Shown in pieces: positions 1 through 7,438 of a stretch of 64,000 nt of DNA; the first letter of the stretch is position 1; every line of letters begins with the position of its first letter. The position numbers were made by a program, and so were the translations under genes. The notes beneath the pieces were generated by a model. That model saw only the letters and a program-made list of their open reading frames with translations, was not told where the DNA came from and searched no databases. The stretch covers positions 326,494-390,493 of the forward strand of contig JACQYS010000019.1 in the NCBI GenBank assembly GCA_016208105.1, written 5' to 3'. The DNA comes from Desulfovibrio sp. GTDB taxonomy: Bacteria > Desulfobacterota > Desulfovibrionia > Desulfovibrionales > Desulfovibrionaceae.

Positions 1-495
1 TTCTTTCTTTCCGTGGGCAAGGCCGAAATATGGTCCTTCGGCGGGTTCGGGGCCTTTCCGCTGCTTTTCGCGGATGCTGTCCGGACGCGCCACTGGCTGG
101 ACGCCGCCTCGTTTGCGGACCTGACCAGCCTGGCCCAATTGGCCCCGGGCCCGCTGCTTAGCGCCTCGGCTCTGGCCGGAACCTACTTCAAAGGTTTTCT
201 GGGGGCCGTCGCCGCGCTCACCGCTTTCTTCACTTCCTCCTTTTTTGTTCTTTTGGCAGCCGCGCCAGCGAGTGAGACAATCGCCTCATGCGCCTGGGCA
301 CGGAAAGCCGTTTTGGGGGTAAAAGCTGTACTCGGTGGCATCACCCTGGGAATGGCTGCCCTGTTCACTGCGGACATGGCCTGGGACCTTCCGCGAACGT
401 GCCTGGCCCTGGCTTCCCTGCTGGCCCTGGTTTTGCGGGTCCACCCGGCTTTGGTGGTGTTGGGTTCGGCGGCAGCCGGTCTCTTCTTAGTATGA
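1..495 (+). CDS. Chromate transporter (ChrA family), 3' part
   Basis: This is the C-terminal part of a CHR-family chromate/anion transporter of the inner membrane. The reading frame is open to the left edge, so the real start lies outside the window; the GTG at 13 is only the first possible internal start. The visible stretch of about 164 residues carries the family hallmark WSFGGFGAFPLL followed by LAQLAPGPLLSASALAG, which matches the conserved FGG...PL...QL.PGP pattern of one CHR domain. Several hydrophobic helices follow. CHR proteins come as one- or two-domain forms, and I cannot tell which from this piece. Substrate (chromate versus another anion) is inferred from family only. The gene is followed closely by a lipoprotein gene on the same strand. 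Confidence 0.85.
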   Translation, partial: FFLSVGKAEIWSFGGFGAFPLLFADAVRTRHWLDAASFADLTSLAQLAPGPLLSASALAGTYFKGFLGAVAALTAFFTSSFFVLLAAAPASETIASCAWARKAVLGVKAVLGGITLGMAALFTADMAWDLPRTCLALASLLALVLRVHPALVVLGSAAAGLFLV

Positions 496-547
496 CTTTT
501 TTACTCGAAACAATCAGGCGAGACTAGCGGAGCACACCTGCGTGGTG

Positions 548-553
548 TATAAT
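548..553 (+). promoter_or_regulatory. Candidate -10 element before the lipoprotein gene
   Basis: A perfect TATAAT lies 43 bases before the lipoprotein start codon. No good -35 hexamer is visible 16-18 bases upstream, so this is a weak promoter call based on one box. Confidence 0.3.
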
Positions 554-595
554 TCTGCCGTGAACATCCCGTGCACACCCAAAAGGAGACCCCGT

Positions 596-1012
596 ATGCG
601 TCCCATGCTTCCCGCGCTTGCCCTCGTGCTGACCCTTGTCATGCTCACCGGCTGCAAAAGCCTTAACTCCATAACTACAGAGGAAGTAGCAGGTACTCCT
701 TCCACCTACGCCAAGGTTCTCAAGGAGCCCAATCCATTGCTCATGGGCCATTATCGCCGCAGTGCTCCAGCAGAAATCAACAAGCCATGGACTTTCAACT
801 ATTATCTGGTGAAAAAAGGCGACAAGTACGCGGTATTCTACGATTACGACTCCCGCAAGAAGAACAGTTTCCATGGGTGGGCCGATTTTACCATCGACGG
901 CGACCGGATAACCTCGGGAGTGGACGGGGTCATGTTCTATGTTAAAGACGGTCGTGTATTCATGCAGTACCCTGGCCGCGACACTCCCTACCACATGGAT
1001 AAGGTAGACTAA
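596..1012 (+). CDS. Small lipoprotein of unknown function
   Basis: A 138-residue protein with a typical lipoprotein signal: positively charged start (MRPM), hydrophobic core and lipobox LTGC, so Cys20 should be lipidated and the protein anchored in the envelope. The rest is hydrophilic and rich in aromatic and beta-type segments (WTFNYYLVKKGDKYAVFYDY). I do not recognise a family. The start at 596 is chosen because AAAGGAG sits 7 bases upstream and it gives a clean signal peptide; the frame is open further upstream, but those residues would destroy the signal. A strong hairpin terminator follows 25 bases after the stop, so it is probably the last gene of its transcript or monocistronic. Confidence 0.8.
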   Translation: MRPMLPALALVLTLVMLTGCKSLNSITTEEVAGTPSTYAKVLKEPNPLLMGHYRRSAPAEINKPWTFNYYLVKKGDKYAVFYDYDSRKKNSFHGWADFTIDGDRITSGVDGVMFYVKDGRVFMQYPGRDTPYHMDKVD

Positions 1013-1037
1013 ATTTTTGACACCTTTCAATACAGAG

Positions 1038-1063
1038 ACGGCCGGGTAAACCCGGCCGTTTTA
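1038..1063 (+). terminator. Rho-independent terminator after lipoprotein gene
   Basis: A perfect 9-bp stem (ACGGCCGGG / CCCGGCCGT) with a TAAA loop is followed by a short T tract. Confidence 0.8.
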
Positions 1064-1133
1064 CTGTGTATGAGGGGCCAGTAACGCTTGCCCGCCAAGA
1101 GCCCGCTGGGTAAAGAGGTGGCTGCTTCGACCA

Positions 1134-1625
1134 TTGCCAATGGAGGCCTGCCGCATGGGAAGCCAAACCCTGTCTGCCTATTTTGACGGGATGCTCGCGG
1201 CCAAGCCCGAGCGCCTGCGCGAAGTCATCGAATTCAGGCTCGTTGTGGAACCCGAGGTGGCCGCCCTGGCCGCAGCCAGACGCTCCGGGGATGACCTGGC
1301 CCGCATGCGTCGCCTTGTAAAAGAACAGGAGGCTTCTCTCGGAAGAGGTTTCTCCGAGCTGGACTCCCGTTTCCATATGACCTTGGCTCGGGCCACCAAA
1401 AACGAAGTCATCTGGGAAATGGCCGCCGTGCTCCACGATCTGCTCTCCGAAAGCCGCAGCGCTCCCTTGATGAACAAAGAGCGTTTCGAAGTATCCCTGC
1501 GGGGCCATCAGCGCATCCTGGACGCTGTGGAAAGGGCGGATTCGGAGTTGTGCCGCGAGGCCATGCGCGCCCACCTCAAGGATATCGGTGAACAGGTGGG
1601 AGGAGAGGCCCTTAGCAAGGGGTGA
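1134..1625 (+). CDS. FCD ligand-binding domain without its DNA-binding domain (FadR-type GntR remnant)
   Basis: The protein (about 161-163 residues, TTG at 1134 or ATG at 1140) matches the helical FCD effector domain of FadR-type GntR regulators: it starts with LREVIEFRLVVEPEVAALAAARR, has the FHMTLARAT segment with its conserved metal/ligand His, and ends with HQRILDAVERADSELCREAMRAHL. FadR-type regulators normally have a winged-helix domain of about 70 residues before this, and none is encoded in frame. In another frame directly upstream (about 1082-1125) one reads LPAKSPLGKEVAA, which faintly resembles the start of a GntR helix-turn-helix. The simplest reading is a decayed regulator that lost its DNA-binding part by deletion and frameshift. 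A stand-alone sensor domain is possible but less likely. No good ribosome-binding site is seen. Confidence 0.65.
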   Translation: MPMEACRMGSQTLSAYFDGMLAAKPERLREVIEFRLVVEPEVAALAAARRSGDDLARMRRLVKEQEASLGRGFSELDSRFHMTLARATKNEVIWEMAAVLHDLLSESRSAPLMNKERFEVSLRGHQRILDAVERADSELCREAMRAHLKDIGEQVGGEALSKG

Positions 1626-1708
1626 TACGAAACACTTCCGGTCAAGCTGGAAGGCCCATCGGAGCTGAGGCCAGCGGACGGACCGAAACCTAAAAGCGGA
1701 GAGATCTC

Positions 1709-2509
1709 ATGGACTTAGACATCAAGCAGCTCTCAGCCCTTTTCCGAACTCTGCTCATAGAGAGCCTCGCCACTCCTGGCGTGGCCCAGATGCTTTGGCA
1801 GAACACCAACGCCCGGGACCAGAGCCTCACGCACGATGTCTGGCAGCCGCTCAATATCCGCGACGAGCTTTTCCGGCTGGTAGCCCAGGACAGCGCCCGC
1901 TTCATCGAAGAAACCATCGTCTCGGACAGACTCGGCAACACCAACAATCTCTACAACCGCGATTTCCCAAACGCCTTCGCCCTGCTGGACGAAAGCATCA
2001 AACAGTCCGTTCCCGGCGGCTTGTACCTCGAGTTCGGCGTGTTCCAAGCCCGCACCACCAACCACATCGCATCCCTCATCAACGGCGAGTTGCACGGTTT
2101 CGACTCCTTCGAGGGACTCGCTGAGAACTCCGGTATCTGGGGCAAGGGGGGGTTCACCATGAAGGGCACCTTCCCTGAGGTGATGCCCAACGTCCGGCTG
2201 CACAAGGGCTGGTTCGACCAGACACTTGTTCCGTTTTTGAGTGAACACAAGGAGCCGGTCAGCTTCGTGCACATCGATTCGGACACCTATGAAAGCGCCA
2301 GGTACGTTCTCAAAACCCTGGCTGGCAGGATTCAGGCCGGGACGGTCATCCAGTTTGATGAATATTTTAACTATCCCGGCTGGAGGGAAGGAGAGCACAA
2401 GGCCTTTTGCGAATTTTCGGCCGAGCGCCATGCCAGCTTCCGGTTCATCGGGTATGCGGAACGGGCCAACTGTCTGTCACTGGTTATAGAATCGATCGAT
2501 CCCGCCTAA
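1709..2509 (+). CDS. Class I SAM-dependent methyltransferase (TylF/MycF-like)
   Basis: A 266-residue protein of the TylF/macrocin O-methyltransferase-like group. The SAM-binding motif is LYLEFGVFQARTTNHIA (about residues 108-124), followed by the acidic strand-2 motif HGFDSFEGL and the substrate/metal-side motif FVHIDSDTYES, then IQFDEYFNYPGW, the conserved DE(Y/F) segment seen in this family. Family members methylate sugars and small molecules, often in glycan or antibiotic pathways; no such cluster surrounds this gene, so the substrate is unknown. The first 100 residues are a helical cap. The start has a GGAGAG ribosome-binding site. The next gene (MOSC) follows in the same direction after 68 bases. 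Confidence 0.8.
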   Translation: MDLDIKQLSALFRTLLIESLATPGVAQMLWQNTNARDQSLTHDVWQPLNIRDELFRLVAQDSARFIEETIVSDRLGNTNNLYNRDFPNAFALLDESIKQSVPGGLYLEFGVFQARTTNHIASLINGELHGFDSFEGLAENSGIWGKGGFTMKGTFPEVMPNVRLHKGWFDQTLVPFLSEHKEPVSFVHIDSDTYESARYVLKTLAGRIQAGTVIQFDEYFNYPGWREGEHKAFCEFSAERHASFRFIGYAERANCLSLVIESIDPA

Positions 2510-2545
2510 ATGCTTCAACCGGCTTGTCCATCCCGGCTTTAGGGA

Positions 2546-2564
2546 GTATGGATCAAATCCATAC
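2546..2564. promoter_or_regulatory. Perfect inverted repeat upstream of MOSC gene
   Basis: GTATGGAT-CAA-ATCCATAC is an 8-bp perfect inverted repeat with a 3-base centre, ending 13 bases before the MOSC start codon and touching its GGAGG ribosome-binding site region. It could be an operator or a short hairpin affecting translation. Confidence 0.4.
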
Positions 2565-2577
2565 CATGGAGGTTCCA

Positions 2578-3012
2578 ATGCCCATTGTACGAGCCGTGTG
2601 CACCAGTGAGAGGACTGGGGAAAAGAAAGCCCCTGTGGATTCCATTGAGTTGGTCGCTGATTACGGGGTGGACAAGGATGCCCATGCCGGCACAGGCCGC
2701 CAGGTGAGCCTGTTGGATTTCGGGAGCATGGAGGCCATGCGCGAAAAGCTGCCGACCATCGGACCTGGCGCTTTTGCCGAGAACATCGCCGTGGAGGGTT
2801 TGAACACCCTGGGCTTGGCCGTGGGGCAGCAGATCAAGATCGGCGACACCGCAGTGCTTGAGATCACACAAATCGGCAAGACCTGCCATCATGGCTGTGA
2901 GATTCGCCGTATCGTTGGCGACTGCATCATGCCCAAACAGGGACTCTTTGCCAAAGTGCTCAACGGAGGTCCTGTGCGCCCGGGGGACCACCTGGAACGC
3001 GTCCCACGGTAA
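2578..3012 (+). CDS. MOSC-domain sulfurase-like protein
   Basis: A 144-residue stand-alone MOSC domain (molybdenum cofactor sulfurase C-terminal fold). It shows the expected order: D-KDAHAG segment after the first strand, RQVSLLD, the FAENIAVEGL segment, and the Cys-containing signature KTCHHGCEIRRIVGDC with the downstream GLFAKVLNGG. MOSC proteins of this small bacterial type are thought to carry or transfer sulfur for metal cofactors, and often occur near molybdopterin genes, but no moa/mog/moe gene lies in this window. The start at 2578 follows GGAGG by 5 bases; a longer version from ATG 2566 would add only MEVP. The upstream inverted repeat suggests local regulation. Confidence 0.85.
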   Translation: MPIVRAVCTSERTGEKKAPVDSIELVADYGVDKDAHAGTGRQVSLLDFGSMEAMREKLPTIGPGAFAENIAVEGLNTLGLAVGQQIKIGDTAVLEITQIGKTCHHGCEIRRIVGDCIMPKQGLFAKVLNGGPVRPGDHLERVPR

Positions 3013-3061
3013 CGGACTCCAGGAGTTCATCCTCATCCGGCGCTCATGAAGCAAGCCTGAC

Positions 3062-5581
3062 CTAGCTCAGGGGAAACTCCAGCTCGAACCGGGCCCCTGG
3101 TCCTTGGCCCACCAGCAACCTGCCTCGGAGTTGGCTCTCCAGGGCTTTCACCAATTGCATGCCAAGCGTTGCGGACTCTCCCCCTTCGAAAGATCCCGGA
3201 AGCCCCGGCCCGTTGTCTTCCACTCTGAGCAGGCACGTTTCTCCGTTTTTTCGCAAGAACACCTTCAGTTCACCCTGCGCCTCATGCTTGAAAGCGTGCT
3301 TGTATGCATTTGTGATAAGCTCTGTAACCAAAAGCCCCAGGGGGATAGCCTTGTCCACACCGAGCGAGACATCCTCCGCCTCCAGCATGGTCCTTACCCC
3401 GCGCGCGGTTTCCTGGTAGGACGCTCCTATCTGGTCCAAAAGATCCTCCAGGTATCCTTTCATGCCCACAGCCCCGAAGTTGGAACTTCTGTAAAGCCGT
3501 TCATGAACGAGGGATATTGACCTGACCCTGTTCTGCATCATCTGGAAAGCTTCGACCTCGGATTTGTTGGAGAGGGTGTCTGCCTGAAGGTTGATAAGGC
3601 TCATGAGTATCTGCAGATTGTTCTTGACCCGGTGGTGCACTTCCTTAAGCAGCACCGTCTTTTCCTCAAGGGAACGCTGCAGGCTCTCCTCGGCCTGTTT
3701 ACGGGCTGTGATGTCTATCCAGCTGGCCCGGACGAGTTTGCGGTCGGGAGCAGGGAACAATACCAGCCTCACTTCGCAAAGCATCCGCTTGCCCTGAGCG
3801 TTGCGAATGGCCCGCTCGAATACCACCTCCTCCCCGGCCAACGCCCTCTTCCGGTATTCTCCGATGGTCTCGCCCATAGGCCTTCCGTCAGGCTGAACCT
3901 CCTGGTAGAATCTGCGATGCCCAAGGGCCAGCAGTTCCTCCCTGCTGCACCCGAACAGCTTCTCGGCATTGGCATTGACGATCACCGGCGATTCATCCTC
4001 CGCTTCCGACACGATGATGGCCTCAGGGGCCTGCTCCACCAGTAGCCTGAAGCGTTCCTCGCTGCCTCGCAAGGCGCGTAACAAATTCACCTGGTCCGTG
4101 ATGTCGGAGAATATCGTGGCAAAGCCGTCCTCACCCCAAGGGGTGGCGGACACATGGAAATGCTTACCCATTGGAGCAAAGCCCGCGTCGAAGGCGATCG
4201 GTTCGCCCTTGGCCACAGCCTCAGTGTAGGCCGCCAGGAAGGGTGGCTCCGAGACGCCATACGCCTGTGTTGCCAAACGCCCTGCCACAACCTCCTTCTC
4301 CATCCCAAGGATGCGGGTGTAGCTCGGGTTGACGTCCACAATCCTGTAATTGATAGCCCTGCCTGATTCGTCACGCACCAGGGAATGCAGGGCCACTCCT
4401 TCCTTCATGTTGCGAAAAAGCGAATGGAAGCGTTCCTCGCTTTTCCTGAGTGCTTCCATTGCCAGGTCACGCTGAGCGTCTCTCGTGGCGATTTCATGGC
4501 CCATGCGGGTGAACGCCGCAGCCACCGCCCCGGTTTCGCCATCCGTCATGGGAATGTCTAGCCTGGCCGAGAAGTCCCCCCGGCCAAAGCGCTCGGCGGC
4601 CGCCGCCAGCTGTTCAAGGTGCCTGCCGATGGTCTTGTCACCCATGAACCAGACCGTAGCCATAGCCAAAAGGACAGCCACCGCCATGAAAACAAGGTCT
4701 CTCAGAAAAATTCGCCCGGCGTTCGCAAGCACTTCGTCATGAGGGATGCCCGCGAACATGTACATGTAGGGCTCACCTCCCGAATCCAGACGCACCTGTC
4801 GCGTGGCCACGACGCGTCTTATCCCGTCCTTGTTCACCAGAGTGATCAAACGCCTTTGAGGCTCACTGCCGGAGTTGTATAATGCTCCGGTGTCGTTGCG
4901 GTACAGTTTCTCGGATACGGAATCACCAAGAGGTACGGAGGGATTTTGGGGATGGCGGAACAGCCGGATTCCTCGGTGGTCGGCAATGGAGAAGAACGAT
5001 CCTTGCGGGAAATCCGCCTGATCGAAGAGCTTACCGTAATAATTCAGCCTGATGGCGAGTATAATAACGCCAACCATGCTGCCAGCATCGTTTAGAACTG
5101 GTTGGGCAAAGGAAAATATCGGCTCCGAAACCGTACGGCCTATCATGAACTCACCTGCGGAAAAGTCCCTGGTGACCATGGTTTCCTGCACATGCTTGCG
5201 ATCCCCAAAATTTACGGGCTTAAATGGAAGCGCCGATGCCAATGCGTTTCCTTCCATGTCCAGCAGATTGATGTTGGCGTAGATTGGATTCGCCCTAAGG
5301 ATGGAGGCAAACAGCTCGGTGCATATGGGTATGTTGCGTTGTTTCACGTCAGGCAGCATGGTCAGGGTTTGCAGAAGCTGTCTGATCGATGCGGTGATCC
5401 GTCTCTGGTCCTCGGCGAAATGATCCACGAGTTGACTGATGTTCTTCTCGGCTTCCTTCAGGGCTTCGTTTCTTTTTTCAATGGCGGAAATAAAAAGAAT
5501 AAGAAATGCGGGAACAGCCGCGAACAGGATGATCAGCATGAGCTTCTTGCGGATGGAACCTTGAAAAAACCGTCGAAGCAT
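3062..5581 (-). CDS. Membrane sensor histidine kinase, Cache-HAMP-PAS-PAS-HisKA_2
   Basis: An 839-residue kinase. Order: membrane helix near residues 13-34, a large periplasmic sensor of about 255 residues resembling a dCache domain, second membrane helix near 292-315, HAMP linker to about 370, PAS domain about 380-500, second PAS about 505-630, then a HisKA_2-type dimerisation domain with the phospho-acceptor box EVHHRVKNNLQ (His about 649) and an HWE-like/HATPase domain with ELITNAYKHAF and DNGPGLP. HisKA_2 kinases often lack a linked classical response regulator, and none is adjacent here. The ligand of the Cache domain is unknown. I chose ATG 5581 because AAGGA lies about 8 bases upstream; the ATG at 5590 directly touches that site and would have no usable spacing. 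Confidence 0.9.
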   Translation of the reverse strand: MLRRFFQGSIRKKLMLIILFAAVPAFLILFISAIEKRNEALKEAEKNISQLVDHFAEDQRRITASIRQLLQTLTMLPDVKQRNIPICTELFASILRANPIYANINLLDMEGNALASALPFKPVNFGDRKHVQETMVTRDFSAGEFMIGRTVSEPIFSFAQPVLNDAGSMVGVIILAIRLNYYGKLFDQADFPQGSFFSIADHRGIRLFRHPQNPSVPLGDSVSEKLYRNDTGALYNSGSEPQRRLITLVNKDGIRRVVATRQVRLDSGGEPYMYMFAGIPHDEVLANAGRIFLRDLVFMAVAVLLAMATVWFMGDKTIGRHLEQLAAAAERFGRGDFSARLDIPMTDGETGAVAAAFTRMGHEIATRDAQRDLAMEALRKSEERFHSLFRNMKEGVALHSLVRDESGRAINYRIVDVNPSYTRILGMEKEVVAGRLATQAYGVSEPPFLAAYTEAVAKGEPIAFDAGFAPMGKHFHVSATPWGEDGFATIFSDITDQVNLLRALRGSEERFRLLVEQAPEAIIVSEAEDESPVIVNANAEKLFGCSREELLALGHRRFYQEVQPDGRPMGETIGEYRKRALAGEEVVFERAIRNAQGKRMLCEVRLVLFPAPDRKLVRASWIDITARKQAEESLQRSLEEKTVLLKEVHHRVKNNLQILMSLINLQADTLSNKSEVEAFQMMQNRVRSISLVHERLYRSSNFGAVGMKGYLEDLLDQIGASYQETARGVRTMLEAEDVSLGVDKAIPLGLLVTELITNAYKHAFKHEAQGELKVFLRKNGETCLLRVEDNGPGLPGSFEGGESATLGMQLVKALESQLRGRLLVGQGPGARFELEFPLS

Positions 5582-5894
5582 GGCCGACATCCTTTTTAAC
5601 GCGACCCAGTTCCATCCGCGACGCGGTAGAGTTGAGAACTGTTCTCTGCGTATCCCCGAGCATCCAGTCCCCTGTCAACCTGTTCCGGATCAGGCACTCG
5701 GAAGCTATTCCCGCTGGGCCCTGGGGCAGAGCGAAAGGACCAGCGCTTTTCTGCGGATGCGCAAAAAAGTTACACCCTTCTGGCATATTACAAGCAACTC
5801 ACCGTCATCATAAGCTTTCTTTTCCGGTGTCTGCGCTAAAGCCCACGGGAAGGCTGCCGATAACTCCAGTGAACACATACACAACGGCATCCAC
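5582..5894. other. Intergenic region with a 13-bp palindrome
   Basis: No gene is seen. GAGAAC-T-GTTCTC at 5634-5646 is a perfect 6-bp inverted repeat with one central base, between the kinase start and the FlgM-like gene, and may be an operator for the kinase promoter. Confidence 0.3.
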
Positions 5895-6062
5895 ATGAAC
5901 CACGACAAGAAACTTCCCGACGGCAACCAAGCCGATCCCCCCTTGGAGTCACCCGAGGAGCGGGCTCGGCGTGTGGCCGACATCAAGCGTCGCGTGGCGC
6001 AGGGGAAGTACTTGGTGAATGGCCGGGAGATCCTCTACAACATGCTCAAAACGGCTCCCTGA
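5895..6062 (+). CDS. Small FlgM-like protein (putative anti-sigma-28 C-terminal motif)
   Basis: A 55-residue reading frame starting at ATG 5895 and ending with TGA at 6060. Its C-terminal half, ERARRVADIKRRVAQGKYLV followed by NGREILYNML, resembles the helical sigma-28-binding tail of FlgM anti-sigma factors, which typically reads R..KVA.LK..V..G.Y.V....A..L. FlgM is usually 90-100 residues and sits near flgN/flgK; this copy is shorter, lies alone next to a histidine kinase and a ferredoxin, and keeps only a short charged N-terminus. No strong Shine-Dalgarno sequence is visible. It could be a real short FlgM paralogue or a remnant; the family call rests on the tail only. Confidence 0.5.
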   Translation: MNHDKKLPDGNQADPPLESPEERARRVADIKRRVAQGKYLVNGREILYNMLKTAP

Positions 6063-6159
6063 CCCTCCACGGCTTGACTTTCCATTCCTCATCCGCTTTA
6101 CATTCCTAATGCCGCCCGTGCGTTTGCGACGGCGAACGATTTACCGTGGAGACCCTGCC

Positions 6160-6348
6160 ATGCCCAAAGCCTATGTCGATCAGGATGAATGTATCGGTTG
6201 CGAGTCCTGCGTGGAGATATGCTCCGAGGCTTTCCACATGACCGACGAGGCCAAGGCGGAAGTCCTGCCCGGCGCTTCCGGAGACGAAGAGTGCATCCAG
6301 GAGGCCATGGACACCTGCCCTGCGGAGTGCATTCACTGGGAGGGGTAA
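6160..6348 (+). CDS. Ferredoxin, D. gigas ferredoxin I/II type
   Basis: A 62-residue low-potential iron-sulfur electron carrier of the cytoplasm. The cluster ligands are in CIGCESCVEIC plus the distal CPAEC, with the helix EECIQEAMDTCPAECI, the same plan as the single-cluster ferredoxins of Desulfovibrio. The first motif has Ser instead of Pro after the fourth Cys (CS rather than CP). The second Cys of CIGC could allow a [4Fe-4S] cluster, as in ferredoxin I. Start ATG 6160 is followed directly by the typical MPKAYVDQDEC opening; the frame is open upstream but those codons do not fit the family. It is followed by a universal stress protein gene on the same strand. Confidence 0.93.
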   Translation: MPKAYVDQDECIGCESCVEICSEAFHMTDEAKAEVLPGASGDEECIQEAMDTCPAECIHWEG

Positions 6349-6468
6349 GGTCTCTCATTCCGCAGAACACGGAGGGGCTTCGTTTTCTCGGATACAGTTT
6401 TAGCGGGCCGATGTGTTCAAGAGCCGTTGCGCCTGCGCGATAGTTCCACGCCAGCCAGGGAGAAGGCC

Positions 6469-7353
6469 ATGACTCCGTTGGAAAAGCATTTGTTGGTGAC
6501 CATCTCCGAGGACATCAACGCCCTATTCGGCCTTCGTTACGTCTACGGTTTCTTCAGCAGACGCGATCTGGTGCGCCTTACCCTCTTCTACGTTTCGCCC
6601 AGAGTCGGCGACAACACCATGTCCGAATCCGTCATCCCCTACTGCGACGCGGGGGAGCAGCCCGGTTTCGGCAAGACCTGCCGCAAGCCCCCCCAGGCCC
6701 TGGCCACGGCACGCGACTGGCTCCTGGACATGGGTTTTCCTGCCAAGAGGGTGTCGCTCAAGTCCGCCCCGGCCAAGCTCGGCACTGTCAAGGACATCGC
6801 GGCTGAGGCTGAAAGAGGTCTTTACGACGCAGTGGTGCTCGGACGCAGAGGGCTCTCCTGGTTTGACGAAATCTTCGACGATTCCATCACCCACCGTCTG
6901 CTCTGGGAGAGCATCACTTTTCCTCTCTGGGTTTGCAGAAACCCCATGCGCCACCGCAAGAACGTGCTCTTGTGCGTTGACGGCTCCGACCAATCTCAAC
7001 GAGTGGCCGACCACGTGGGTTTCATTCTCCGCAACGAACCGGAGCATTCCGTCACCGTTTTCCACAACCGTGCCCAGAGCCTTCCCGAAGGCGAGCGCAT
7101 TGAAGACATCATGGGCCAGGCGGGTGAAATTCTTCGTCAAAATGGCATCGAGGAGGAGCGCATCGATTATCTGGTGAAATCCTCCATGGATCCTGCGGAT
7201 CTCATTCTCAAACAGGCCCGCCAAGGCGAATACGCCGCCGTGGCCGTGGGCCGCACCGGCGGAAAACCCACCACGCGCGACAACATCTTCGGCACCACCA
7301 GCCTTACCCTTTTGCGCAAGCTCGAGGGTTCCGCTCTCTGGGTTTCCAAATAA
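6469..7353 (+). CDS. Universal stress protein with two UspA domains
   Basis: A 294-residue tandem UspA protein. The first domain covers about residues 1-155 (LEKHLLVTISEDINAL ... AVVLGRRG) and the second about 160-294 (KNVLLCVDGSDQSQRVADHV ... AVAVGRTGG). The second domain carries the ATP-loop pattern G..G then GTTS before the last strand (VGRTGG...IFGTTSLTLL), so it may bind ATP; the first has the shorter GRRGLSWFDEIFDDS variant and looks degenerate. Such tandem proteins are common in sulfate reducers and act in stress or energy-limitation responses, but the exact role is not deducible. Start ATG 6469 has AGGGAGAAGG just upstream. The genes downstream begin after 85 bases. Confidence 0.88.
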   Translation: MTPLEKHLLVTISEDINALFGLRYVYGFFSRRDLVRLTLFYVSPRVGDNTMSESVIPYCDAGEQPGFGKTCRKPPQALATARDWLLDMGFPAKRVSLKSAPAKLGTVKDIAAEAERGLYDAVVLGRRGLSWFDEIFDDSITHRLLWESITFPLWVCRNPMRHRKNVLLCVDGSDQSQRVADHVGFILRNEPEHSVTVFHNRAQSLPEGERIEDIMGQAGEILRQNGIEEERIDYLVKSSMDPADLILKQARQGEYAAVAVGRTGGKPTTRDNIFGTTSLTLLRKLEGSALWVSK

Positions 7354-7438
7354 TCCGGCCCTGACCCTCCCGCGCCCGGCATGGGGTTTTGACAATTTCC
7401 CCAAAAAGAGCCACCACCCACTGCCTGGGAGACACCGC

